The notes beneath the pieces were generated by a model. That model did no database searches, was not told the DNA's origin, and was given only the letters and a program-made list of their open reading frames with translations. From Chitinophaga sp. sic0106 (lineage in GTDB: Bacteria > Bacteroidota > Bacteroidia > Chitinophagales > Chitinophagaceae), in NCBI RefSeq assembly GCF_019219075.1, contig NZ_JAHUWJ010000023.1:41892-105891 (forward strand): a DNA stretch of 64,000 nucleotides, given 5' to 3'. Positions 1 to 7,175 of this stretch are shown one piece after another (the first letter of the stretch is position 1; the number at the start of each line of letters is the position of its first letter). The position numbers were made by a program, and so were the translations under genes.

Positions 1-579
1 CGCGCTGAAGAAGGTTTCGTAGCGGATCACCTTATTGAGAAAGCCCGGTTTCTTATGGTACGCGCCATATCCCAGCACGATCTCCTTATTCTCTGTAAAA
101 CCCTGACTCATTAATGATAACCAGTAAGTACTGGCCGGTTTACAGTCCGCATCCGTCAGCAGCACATTTTCATGTGCCGCACCACGCAGGCCCATCGACA
201 ACGGAAATTTCTTCCCGGGGATAAACTTAGCGGGTTGTTTGATTTCTATCGTCCGGTAATGTGGATAACCGGGCTCTATGGATTGGAGATAGTAACGGCT
301 ATCGTCTTCGGAGTTGTCATTTACCACAATCACCTCATAATCAGGGGTCAGGTGATGATGATAGCGCTGCTGCAACACTCCGGGGAGGTTGCGCTGGAGA
401 TTCAATTCCTCATCCTTGGCACAGATGATAACTGAAAATTTCTCAGCCGGCGGCTGGTCCTGCTCAAATTTCCGGGAGTAAAAAGCTACCCTGGAAAAGA
501 TGAAGAGATAATAGCATATCTGAATTCCTGCAATTACGGCAAAGGAATATAAGGCAATTTCACCCAGATGGTCAAACAT
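1..579 (-). CDS. Family 2 glycosyltransferase (partial, C-terminus off the left edge)
   Basis: The first 193 residues are present; the gene continues beyond base 1. I translated it from the reverse strand. A hydrophobic segment at about residues 8-30 suggests an N-terminal membrane anchor, followed by a GT-A fold: FSVIICAKDEE at about 48-58, an acidic VVNDNSEDD loop at 85-93, and the metal/nucleotide-sugar motif TDADC at 142-146. This matches family 2 glycosyltransferases that act at the inner membrane, on cell-wall or surface polysaccharide or a glycolipid; the sugar cannot be read. The ATG at 579 is 8 nt from a TAnnTTTG box on the same strand, which supports this start. It is divergent from tgt. 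Confidence 0.85.
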   Translation of the reverse strand, partial: MFDHLGEIALYSFAVIAGIQICYYLFIFSRVAFYSRKFEQDQPPAEKFSVIICAKDEELNLQRNLPGVLQQRYHHHLTPDYEVIVVNDNSEDDSRYYLQSIEPGYPHYRTIEIKQPAKFIPGKKFPLSMGLRGAAHENVLLTDADCKPASTYWLSLMSQGFTENKEIVLGYGAYHKKPGFLNKVIRYETFFSA

Positions 580-587
580 AATGGAGG

Positions 588-595
588 CAAAAATA
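588..595 (-). promoter_or_regulatory. Bacteroidota -7 box upstream of the glycosyltransferase
   Basis: On the reverse strand this reads TATTTTTG, a match to TAnnTTTG. Only 8 nt separate it from the ATG at 579, so the transcript would have almost no leader. No clear -33 TTG was seen. Confidence 0.5.
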
Positions 596-679
596 TAATA
601 ATTTTAATATCTGTAAAAAGATAAATTATTTAACGTTTAAACTGCTTTGTAATAATGCAGAATTCGACCGGCAAATCGG

Positions 680-687
680 TATCTTTG
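680..687 (+). promoter_or_regulatory. Bacteroidota -7 box upstream of tgt
   Basis: TATCTTTG matches TAnnTTTG and lies 20 nt before the GTG start of tgt. The -33 region is a poor match (TTC instead of TTG). Confidence 0.5.
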
Positions 688-707
688 CACGCTGAAATGG
701 AAATCTC

Positions 708-1838
708 GTGAATTTTGAACTGATAACCACAGATAATGGCAGTAAGGCCAGGGCTGGGAAAATTACTACCGCCCACGGAGAAATAGAAACACCGATATTT
801 ATGCCGGTTGGTACGGTAGGCAGCGTGAAAGCGGTGACCCAGGAACAACTGCGCGACGCGGTGCAGGCCCAGATTATCCTGGGTAACACCTATCATCTTT
901 ACCTGCGCCCGGGGCTGGAAGTACTGTCCAAAGCCGGCGGACTCCATAAATTCAACGGCTGGGACCGGCCAATATTAACAGATAGCGGCGGATACCAGGT
1001 GTTTTCCCTGGCTAACAACCGGAAAATCAAGGAAGAAGGGGTGGTGTTCCAGTCCCATATCGACGGATCACGCCACCTGTTTACCCCTGAAAACGTAATG
1101 GACATACAGCGCACCATCGGAGCCGATATTATCATGGCTTTTGATGAATGCCCGCCGTATCCCTCCGAATACAGATATGCCCGTAAATCGATGGACCTGA
1201 CCCATCGCTGGCTGGACCGCTGTATCAAGCGCCTCGGTGAAACAATGCCGGCCTACGGCCACGAGCAAACCCTGTTCCCGATCGTGCAGGGCAGCACCTA
1301 TAAAGACCTGAGAAAAGCCTCGGCGGAATTTATTGCCAGTCGCGGCGCGGCTGGTAACGCCATCGGTGGCCTCAGCGTAGGAGAGCCTGAAGAAGATATG
1401 TACGAAATGTGCGAACTGGTATGTGATATCCTCCCGGTAGAAAAACCACGCTACCTCATGGGCGTAGGTACCCCCTGGAACATCCTGGAGAATATCTCCC
1501 TGGGCGTGGATATGTTCGATTGTGTTATGCCAACGCGTAATGGCCGTAACGGGATGCTATTTACCTGGAACGGGGTCATCAACATCAAAAATAAAAAATG
1601 GGCGGACGACTTCACGCCTATCGATGCCAACAGCGAATGCTTTGCCACCCGTGATTACAGCAAGGCCTATATCCGCCACCTTTTTGCGGCCGGAGAAATT
1701 TTAGGCATGACGCTTGCCAGTGTTCACAACCTGGCATTTTACCTGGAACTGGTGAAAGAAGCCCGCAAACAGATTCTTGCAGGCACTTTCAGCACCTGGA
1801 AGCCGAAAATGATTGCGCAGTTGAAAACACGTTTATAA
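708..1838 (+). CDS. tgt: tRNA-guanine(34) transglycosylase
   Basis: It exchanges guanine-34 for a queuosine precursor in GUN-anticodon tRNAs. The product is 376 aa, normal for bacterial Tgt. Visible motifs are LTDSGGYQVFSL (catalytic Asp, about residue 100), the substrate loop GGLSVGEPEEDM, and MFDCVMPTRNGR (nucleophile Asp). The start is GTG at 708: an ATG 12 nt upstream in the same frame is closed by TGA after three codons. Odd point: the CxCxxC zinc motif of E. coli-type Tgt is reduced to ECFATRDYSKAY around Cys311, keeping one Cys and the later His (SVHNLAF). An LptF/G-type permease gene follows 44 nt downstream with its own promoter box. Confidence 0.95.
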   Translation: MNFELITTDNGSKARAGKITTAHGEIETPIFMPVGTVGSVKAVTQEQLRDAVQAQIILGNTYHLYLRPGLEVLSKAGGLHKFNGWDRPILTDSGGYQVFSLANNRKIKEEGVVFQSHIDGSRHLFTPENVMDIQRTIGADIIMAFDECPPYPSEYRYARKSMDLTHRWLDRCIKRLGETMPAYGHEQTLFPIVQGSTYKDLRKASAEFIASRGAAGNAIGGLSVGEPEEDMYEMCELVCDILPVEKPRYLMGVGTPWNILENISLGVDMFDCVMPTRNGRNGMLFTWNGVINIKNKKWADDFTPIDANSECFATRDYSKAYIRHLFAAGEILGMTLASVHNLAFYLELVKEARKQILAGTFSTWKPKMIAQLKTRL

Positions 1839-1869
1839 TACCAGTCATTCAAATAATCCAATAAACTAA

Positions 1870-1877
1870 TATCTTTG
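1870..1877 (+). promoter_or_regulatory. -7 box upstream of the LptF/G permease (near-leaderless)
   Basis: TATCTTTG matches TAnnTTTG; only 5 nt separate it from the ATG at 1883. Transcription should begin at or within a few bases of the start codon. Confidence 0.5.
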
Positions 1878-1882
1878 GGTTC

Positions 1883-2974
1883 ATGCCGAAATTAATTACG
1901 AAAATAGACTGGTATATATTACGTAAGCTGATAGGTACCTTTATTTATTCGCTGGCGATCTTTCTCTTGATCTCCGTGGTAATTGACATTACGGAGAAAG
2001 TGGACGACTTTATGAATAATAATCTTTCACTGCGGCAAATCGTGGTGGACTATTATTTCGGCTTTATCCCGCACATTCTGGCGTTACTGTTTCCGCTGTT
2101 TATCTTCCTGTCTGTTATCTTTTTCACTTCTAAAATGGCGTACCGGTCTGAGATCATCGCTATTTTGAGTGCCGGCGTAAGCTTCAGACGTTTCCTGCGC
2201 GCCTACTGGATGGGAGCCTTCCTGTTTGGAGGTATCCTCTGGCTGGCAAACTTCTGGGTAGTACCCAATGCCAACCGCATTCGTACAACCTTTGAAAATA
2301 AATACCTCCGCAGTCACGATAACCAGAATACACAGTTCGACCGCAGCACCCGCATCGACAGCTTCACCTATGTAACCTTCGGCACCTATGATCCCAACTA
2401 CGGCAACGGTTCTTCCTTTGTATTGCAGAAGGTGAAAGGGCAGGAGGTGACTTTCAGGATGCGTGCCGACAGGGCCTCCTGGGATAGTACCGCTAAAAAG
2501 TGGCGACTGGATTATGTCACCATCCGCACCATGGACGGACTGAAGGAAACCTGGCAAAGTAAGCAGGATACCATGCTCAAGATAGCTTTGACTCCCAAGG
2601 ACCTCGTAGAGGAAAAGAATATGCAGGAGGCGATGACCACCCCTGAACTTCGCCGCTATATAAAGCGGGAGGCTATCAGAGGGGCAGAAGGCCTCAATAC
2701 CTATTGGGTGGAATATTACCGTAGAACCGCAGCTGCCGCGGCAGTGGTGGTGCTCACACTGATTGGTGGCATCATTGCCGCCAAAAAGGTGAGGGGCGGT
2801 AGTGGTTTACACCTGGCGGTAGGGATTGTGATCAGTGCTACTTATATCATTGCCCTACAGTTTGCGACGGTATTTTCCGTGAAGGCGGACCTGAATCCCC
2901 TGCTGGCAGTGTGGATACCGAATTTCATCTTCGGGGGGCTCGCGATTTATTTATACAGGAAAGCACCTAAGTGA
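1883..2974 (+). CDS. LptF/LptG-family LPS export permease
   Basis: This is an inner-membrane subunit of the Lpt ABC transporter that lifts lipopolysaccharide from the inner membrane onto the periplasmic bridge. Its 363 aa have the family layout: two N-terminal transmembrane segments (about 15-40 and 60-85), a third near 105-130, a large periplasmic beta-jellyroll of about 150 residues, and three C-terminal segments from about 285 to the end (VVVLTLIGGIIAAKK, then LAVGIVISATYIIAL). The conserved DWYILRKLIGTF start and the MAYRSEIIAILSAGVSFRR cytoplasmic loop support the call. LptF and LptG cannot be separated from this sequence alone. A strong terminator follows 23 nt after the stop. Confidence 0.88.
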   Translation: MPKLITKIDWYILRKLIGTFIYSLAIFLLISVVIDITEKVDDFMNNNLSLRQIVVDYYFGFIPHILALLFPLFIFLSVIFFTSKMAYRSEIIAILSAGVSFRRFLRAYWMGAFLFGGILWLANFWVVPNANRIRTTFENKYLRSHDNQNTQFDRSTRIDSFTYVTFGTYDPNYGNGSSFVLQKVKGQEVTFRMRADRASWDSTAKKWRLDYVTIRTMDGLKETWQSKQDTMLKIALTPKDLVEEKNMQEAMTTPELRRYIKREAIRGAEGLNTYWVEYYRRTAAAAAVVVLTLIGGIIAAKKVRGGSGLHLAVGIVISATYIIALQFATVFSVKADLNPLLAVWIPNFIFGGLAIYLYRKAPK

Positions 2975-2997
2975 TGCTATCAGGATAAATTTATTTG

Positions 2998-3025
2998 AAA
3001 CGGCCCGCGGTTGCGGGCCGTTTTT
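2998..3025 (+). terminator. Rho-independent terminator after the LptF/G gene
   Basis: A perfect 8-bp GC stem (3001-3008 with 3013-3020), extended by A/T pairs, has a GGTT loop and is followed by TTTTT. Confidence 0.9.
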
Positions 3026-3027
3026 GT

Positions 3028-3104
3028 TACCCAGGCTTTCATCTCAGCCTTCGGCAGAGATGAAAGCCTGGGTAGTGGTAGGGCTATCGGCCCTACCACT
3101 ACCC
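3028..3104. repeat. Paired-hairpin element P1
   Basis: Two abutting hairpins. Hairpin A (3028-3074) has an 18-bp perfect stem, an A-A mismatch and a GCC-TTC-GGC tip. Hairpin B (3070-3104) has a 15-bp perfect stem with tip GGGC-TATCG-GCCC. The segment GGGTA (3070-3074) belongs to both stems, because TACCC occurs at each outer end (3028-3032 and 3100-3104); the two hairpins therefore compete for it. There is no T-tract after it, and an ordinary terminator already lies just upstream. Same architecture as P2-P6. Confidence 0.85.
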
Positions 3105-3421
3105 AAACATGGAGAAGAATTTAAGGGCTGGCAGGCCGGCCCCGGCCTCCGGTGCAATTTCTGCTACAGAAATTGCACCACCAACAATGCAGAATCATCA
3201 AAAAATCCTATCCCTATTTTCAATATTTTCAATTCATTCTGAAAAAATTTACAATTTCTTTATCTATTATAAGTATTTTATTTTTTATACTTGTAAGATG
3301 TTGATTTCAAGTAAGTAAAAATGATATTCCTGCACCTGAAATGTGACCGGAATGCACATGATTTTGTTGTTAATTTGCCATTAAAAATCGCTGAAGGGTG
3401 GTAACTTCGTTAACAAATCAT
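3105..3421. other. Intergenic region before citrate synthase
   Basis: It contains a GC-rich GGCCGG/CCGGCC run (about 3134-3150) and one perfect 12-bp hairpin with a 5-nt loop (arms 3151-3162 and 3168-3179). The rest is A/T-rich up to the citrate synthase promoter. The short reading frames here show no recognisable protein features. Confidence 0.6.
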
Positions 3422-3429
3422 TACTTTTG
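3422..3429 (+). promoter_or_regulatory. -7 box upstream of citrate synthase
   Basis: TACTTTTG matches TAnnTTTG and lies 45 nt before the ATG at 3475. The in-frame TTG at 3427 overlaps this box and so cannot be the start of the main product. Confidence 0.55.
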
Positions 3430-3474
3430 ACAATTGATCGATTTTGTTTTCATTATATAAACAATAGCAGTAAA

Positions 3475-4800
3475 ATGGGGTACATAAAAGAAAAATTCAA
3501 GGCTAAGGCGGATGAACTGAACGCTGAAGTAAAAGACCTGTTGAAGAACCACGGCACCACCAAAATTGAGGATGTCACACTTGCACAGGTATACCAGGGT
3601 ATGCGCGGTATTACCGGACTGGTTACTGAAACTTCCTTGCTGGACGCTAATGAGGGTATTCGTTTCCGCGGATATTCCATTCCCGAACTGAGAGAGGCAT
3701 TACCAAAAGCACCGGGTGGCGCGGAGCCGCTGCCGGAAGGTTTATTTTACCTGATGCTGATCGGTGAACTGCCAGGTGAAGCAGATGTACAATATATATC
3801 CAGCTTGCTGGGTCGCCGCTCACACGTGCCTAACCACGTATTTGACGCGATCGAAGCTTTGCCTATTTCTACACACCCCATGACCATGTTTACCGTAGGT
3901 ATCATGGCACTGCAAACCGAATCTGTTTTCGCTAAAGCTTACGCAGAAGGTACCAACAAAAAAGATTACTGGAGCTACGTGTATGAGGATACCTTAAACC
4001 TCATTGCACGCCTGCCTCGCATTGCTGCATATATCTACCGTCGTAAATATAAAAATGGTGACCACATTCAGCCAAACGGTATGCTGGACTGGGCGGGTAA
4101 CTTCGCACACATGCTGGGTTATTCCGACGAAGGCTTCCGTGAACTGATGCGCCTGTACATGGTGATTCACGCGGATCACGAAGGTGGTAACGTGAGCGCA
4201 CACACGACCCACCTCGTAGGTTCTGCCCTGAGTGATCCATACCTGGCTTTCGCTGCCGGTATGAACGGTCTGGCCGGCCCGCTGCACGGTCTTGCCAACC
4301 AGGAAGTGATCAAATGGATTCTCCAGATGCGTGAAGAACTGGGTGGTGGTATGCCAACCAAAGATGAAATTGCTGCTTACGTACGTAAAACGCTCTCCGA
4401 CGGTAAAGTAGTGCCAGGTTACGGTCATGCCGTACTGCGCAAAACCGATCCACGCTTCACCGCGCAGATGGAGTTTGCAAAATCTCACCTGCCAAATGAT
4501 GAACTGGTAAGAATCGTATGGATGGTGTATGAAACCGTTCCGCCAATCCTGCAGGAACTGGGTAAGGTGAAAAATCCTTGGCCTAACGTAGATGCACACT
4601 CCGGCGCTTTACTCGTACACTACGGCATGGTAGAATATGAATTCTACACTGTACTGTTCGGTGTTTCCCGCGCCCTCGGCGTACTGGCTTCCCTCTGCTG
4701 GGACCGCGCCCTCGGCCTGTCACTGGAAAGACCTAAGTCTGTGACTACCGAATGGATGAAGCTCTTCGTAAACGGTAAAGTAGAAGCTTCTGCCGAATAA
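3475..4800 (+). CDS. gltA: Citrate synthase, mitochondrial/eukaryotic type
   Basis: It condenses oxaloacetate and acetyl-CoA into citrate (TCA cycle, cytoplasm). The 441-aa product closely follows the animal mitochondrial enzyme rather than the E. coli hexameric type: EGIRFRGYSIPE, HSDHEGGNVSAHT-like (here HADHEGGNVSAHT), NGLAGPLHGLANQE with the first catalytic His, PGYGHAVLRKTDPR with the second, and NVDAHSG with the catalytic Asp. The start is taken as ATG 3475; the upstream TTG at 3427 sits inside the promoter box. It is monocistronic with its own promoter and terminator. Confidence 0.95.
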   Translation: MGYIKEKFKAKADELNAEVKDLLKNHGTTKIEDVTLAQVYQGMRGITGLVTETSLLDANEGIRFRGYSIPELREALPKAPGGAEPLPEGLFYLMLIGELPGEADVQYISSLLGRRSHVPNHVFDAIEALPISTHPMTMFTVGIMALQTESVFAKAYAEGTNKKDYWSYVYEDTLNLIARLPRIAAYIYRRKYKNGDHIQPNGMLDWAGNFAHMLGYSDEGFRELMRLYMVIHADHEGGNVSAHTTHLVGSALSDPYLAFAAGMNGLAGPLHGLANQEVIKWILQMREELGGGMPTKDEIAAYVRKTLSDGKVVPGYGHAVLRKTDPRFTAQMEFAKSHLPNDELVRIVWMVYETVPPILQELGKVKNPWPNVDAHSGALLVHYGMVEYEFYTVLFGVSRALGVLASLCWDRALGLSLERPKSVTTEWMKLFVNGKVEASAE

Positions 4801-4826
4801 CTAAGTGTTATAATTGTTTTTTATAG

Positions 4827-4865
4827 AAAAAGGCAGGTGGTGAATTTTTACCACTTGCCTTTTTT
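4827..4865 (+). terminator. Terminator after citrate synthase
   Basis: A 14-bp stem (4827-4840 region with 4851 onward, one G-T wobble) has a 10-nt A/T loop and a run of T. The end of the T-run is also the first base of the next -7 box (4865-4872). Confidence 0.85.
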
Positions 4866-4872
4866 ATTTTTG
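4865..4872 (+). promoter_or_regulatory. -7 box upstream of recG, fused to the citrate synthase terminator
   Basis: TATTTTTG matches TAnnTTTG. It begins at the last base of the terminator T-tract and lies 41 nt before the proposed recG start. Confidence 0.5.
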
Positions 4873-4913
4873 TAGCCTGAACAAATTTGTAACCTATTTC
4901 CACATTCACCGCC

Positions 4914-7007
4914 ATATTATCCAATCCGATCGAATACCTGAAAGGAGTAGGCCCGCAACGGGGGGAACTGCTGCGTAAGGAACTTAGTATCCATACGTTT
5001 GGAGACCTGCTGCAATACTTTCCTTTCCGGTATGTGGACAAAACGAAGTTCGATATGATCCGCGATGTCAGCGGATATGATGATTACGTGCAGCTACGCG
5101 GCCGCATTGTGCATATGGAAGTAATAGGGGAAAATCGTGGGAAGAGATTAGTGGCCACCCTGAAAGATGAAACCGGAACAATAGATCTCGTGTGGTTCCA
5201 GGGCTGGCAATGGATGCAGAAATCCGTACAGCTCAACTCCGGCTATGTGGTATACGGAAAAGTTTCCACCTTCAACGGCGCTATACAAATCGCCCACCCT
5301 GAAATGGACCCTCTCGCCGAAGTTTCCGCTACCGGCAAACAGTTTCTGGAACCGGTATACTACACCACCGAAAAACTGAAAGCACGGGGACTAACGGCAA
5401 AGGCTATAGGAAAACTTACCAAAAACCTGCTGGAGCAATTATCGCCACAGGAAATCAGGGAAAATATTCCGGCGGATATAGTCCAGCAATACCGGCTGAT
5501 GCCCCGCTCCCTGGCGCATTACAAAATCCACTGGCCACTCAGTGAAGAGGAGTCCCATCAGGCCCAACGCCGACTGAAATTTGAAGAACTGTTCATCGCT
5601 CAGATACGCATCTGCCGACTCAAAATCCGCCGGCAGAAGCTCTCACATGGCTATATATTTGGTGCAGTAGGGGAACATTTCAATGACTTTTACAATAACC
5701 ATCTCCCCTTTGACCTCACAGGTGCCCAAAAACGTGTACTGAAAGAAATCAGGCAGGACACCATGCATGGCCGCCAGATGAACCGCCTCCTGCAAGGCGA
5801 CGTAGGCAGCGGCAAAACCATGGTGGCACTGCTCACCGCGCTGCTCGCCATCGACAATGGTTTCCAGGCCTGCCTCATGGCACCCACTGAAATTCTTTCC
5901 CAGCAACATTTTAAAGGTATTTCCGAACTGCTGGCACCCATGCCGCTCAACGTAGCATTGCTCACCGGCAGCGTAAAAGGCAAAGCACGGAAGCAGGTGC
6001 TGCAAGGTGCAAAAGAAGGTTCCATACAATTGCTGGTAGGTACGCATGCCCTGCTGGAAAAAGAAGTGGAATTCCAAAACCTCGGTATGGCTATCATCGA
6101 TGAGCAACACCGCTTCGGGGTAGCACAACGGGCACGCCTGTGGGAAAAAAATAACATCCCTCCACATGTGCTCGTTATGACGGCAACGCCTATCCCACGC
6201 ACGCTGGCCATGACCGTTTACGGCGACCTCGACGTATCCGTGATAGATGAAATGCCGCCAGGCCGCAAGCCCATTACCACCGTACACCGTACCGAATTCC
6301 AACGGCCACAGGTAATGGACTTCATCAAAGAAGAAGTGAAAAAAGGCCGGCAGGCCTATATCGTATACCCGCTTATCGAAGACTCAGAAAAGCTGGACTA
6401 CGAAAACCTGATGAAAGGATATGAAGAAGTAAAAGCCTTCTTCCCTGAGCCTCAATATTATATCAGCATGGTGCATGGCCGCCAGCCGGCGGACCAGCGC
6501 GAAACCAATATGCAACGCTTCGTTTCCGGCGACACGAACATCATGGTGGCCACCACCGTGATCGAAGTAGGCGTAAACGTACCCAACGCCTCCGTAATGG
6601 TGATCGAAAGCACCGAGCGCTTCGGCCTTTCCCAGCTACACCAGCTGCGAGGCCGCGTAGGACGCGGTGCAGAGCAATCCTTTTGTGTACTCATGACCGG
6701 TAATAAAGTGAGCAAAGACTCCAAAGAACGTATTAACGTAATGGTACAAACGAACAACGGTTTTATCATTTCGGAAAAAGATATGGAACTCCGTGGCCCG
6801 GGAGATATCGAAGGTACCCGCCAAAGCGGGGTGCTCGACTTCAAACTGGCCGACATCCTGGCCGATAAACCCATCCTGGATGCCGCCCGCAACAGCGCCG
6901 AAAAACTGCTGCAGCACGACGTAGACCTCGTATTGCCTGAAAATCAGGGACTCCGGGATTTTCTGGCCGCACAACGAAGTAAAACAGTCTGGAGCAAAAT
7001 TTCCTGA
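4914..7007 (+). CDS. recG: ATP-dependent DNA helicase RecG (near-cognate ATA start proposed)
   Basis: RecG remodels stalled replication forks and Holliday junctions. Motifs are GDVGSGKT (Walker A), DEQHRFG (motif II), TATPIPRT (motif III), and QLRGRVGRG (motif VI), ending in the RecG TRG-like tail. The first canonical start in frame is GTG 5034, but conserved RecG sequence begins about 40 codons earlier (NPIEYLKGVGPQRGELL, then TFGDLLQYFPFRYVD). The frame is open from the TAA at 4890; between it and this homology only ATT 4896 and ATA 4914 are plausible near-cognate codons. ATA 4914 gives 697 aa beginning M-L-S-N-P. A CTG inside the conserved part or a sequence error are alternatives. The protein call is secure; the start is not. 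Confidence 0.9.
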   Translation: MLSNPIEYLKGVGPQRGELLRKELSIHTFGDLLQYFPFRYVDKTKFDMIRDVSGYDDYVQLRGRIVHMEVIGENRGKRLVATLKDETGTIDLVWFQGWQWMQKSVQLNSGYVVYGKVSTFNGAIQIAHPEMDPLAEVSATGKQFLEPVYYTTEKLKARGLTAKAIGKLTKNLLEQLSPQEIRENIPADIVQQYRLMPRSLAHYKIHWPLSEEESHQAQRRLKFEELFIAQIRICRLKIRRQKLSHGYIFGAVGEHFNDFYNNHLPFDLTGAQKRVLKEIRQDTMHGRQMNRLLQGDVGSGKTMVALLTALLAIDNGFQACLMAPTEILSQQHFKGISELLAPMPLNVALLTGSVKGKARKQVLQGAKEGSIQLLVGTHALLEKEVEFQNLGMAIIDEQHRFGVAQRARLWEKNNIPPHVLVMTATPIPRTLAMTVYGDLDVSVIDEMPPGRKPITTVHRTEFQRPQVMDFIKEEVKKGRQAYIVYPLIEDSEKLDYENLMKGYEEVKAFFPEPQYYISMVHGRQPADQRETNMQRFVSGDTNIMVATTVIEVGVNVPNASVMVIESTERFGLSQLHQLRGRVGRGAEQSFCVLMTGNKVSKDSKERINVMVQTNNGFIISEKDMELRGPGDIEGTRQSGVLDFKLADILADKPILDAARNSAEKLLQHDVDLVLPENQGLRDFLAAQRSKTVWSKIS

Positions 7008-7175
7008 CCGCTTTTAACGTTTATTAACTATTACCGTCTAACATTTACGTATATATTTTACGGCAAAACCCTTATGAGTGCGTAAGTTATTGTGTATGAT
7101 GCCGTAACAATTGGACTGGCTTGTGCGTTTATAGTAGTATATTAGTTTTTTCAGATAATTAAAAATCTTATCCCG

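Noticed and set aside
3427..3474. TTG-initiated extension of citrate synthase
   Set aside because: The TTG lies inside the TAnnTTTG promoter box; family alignment begins near the ATG at 3475.
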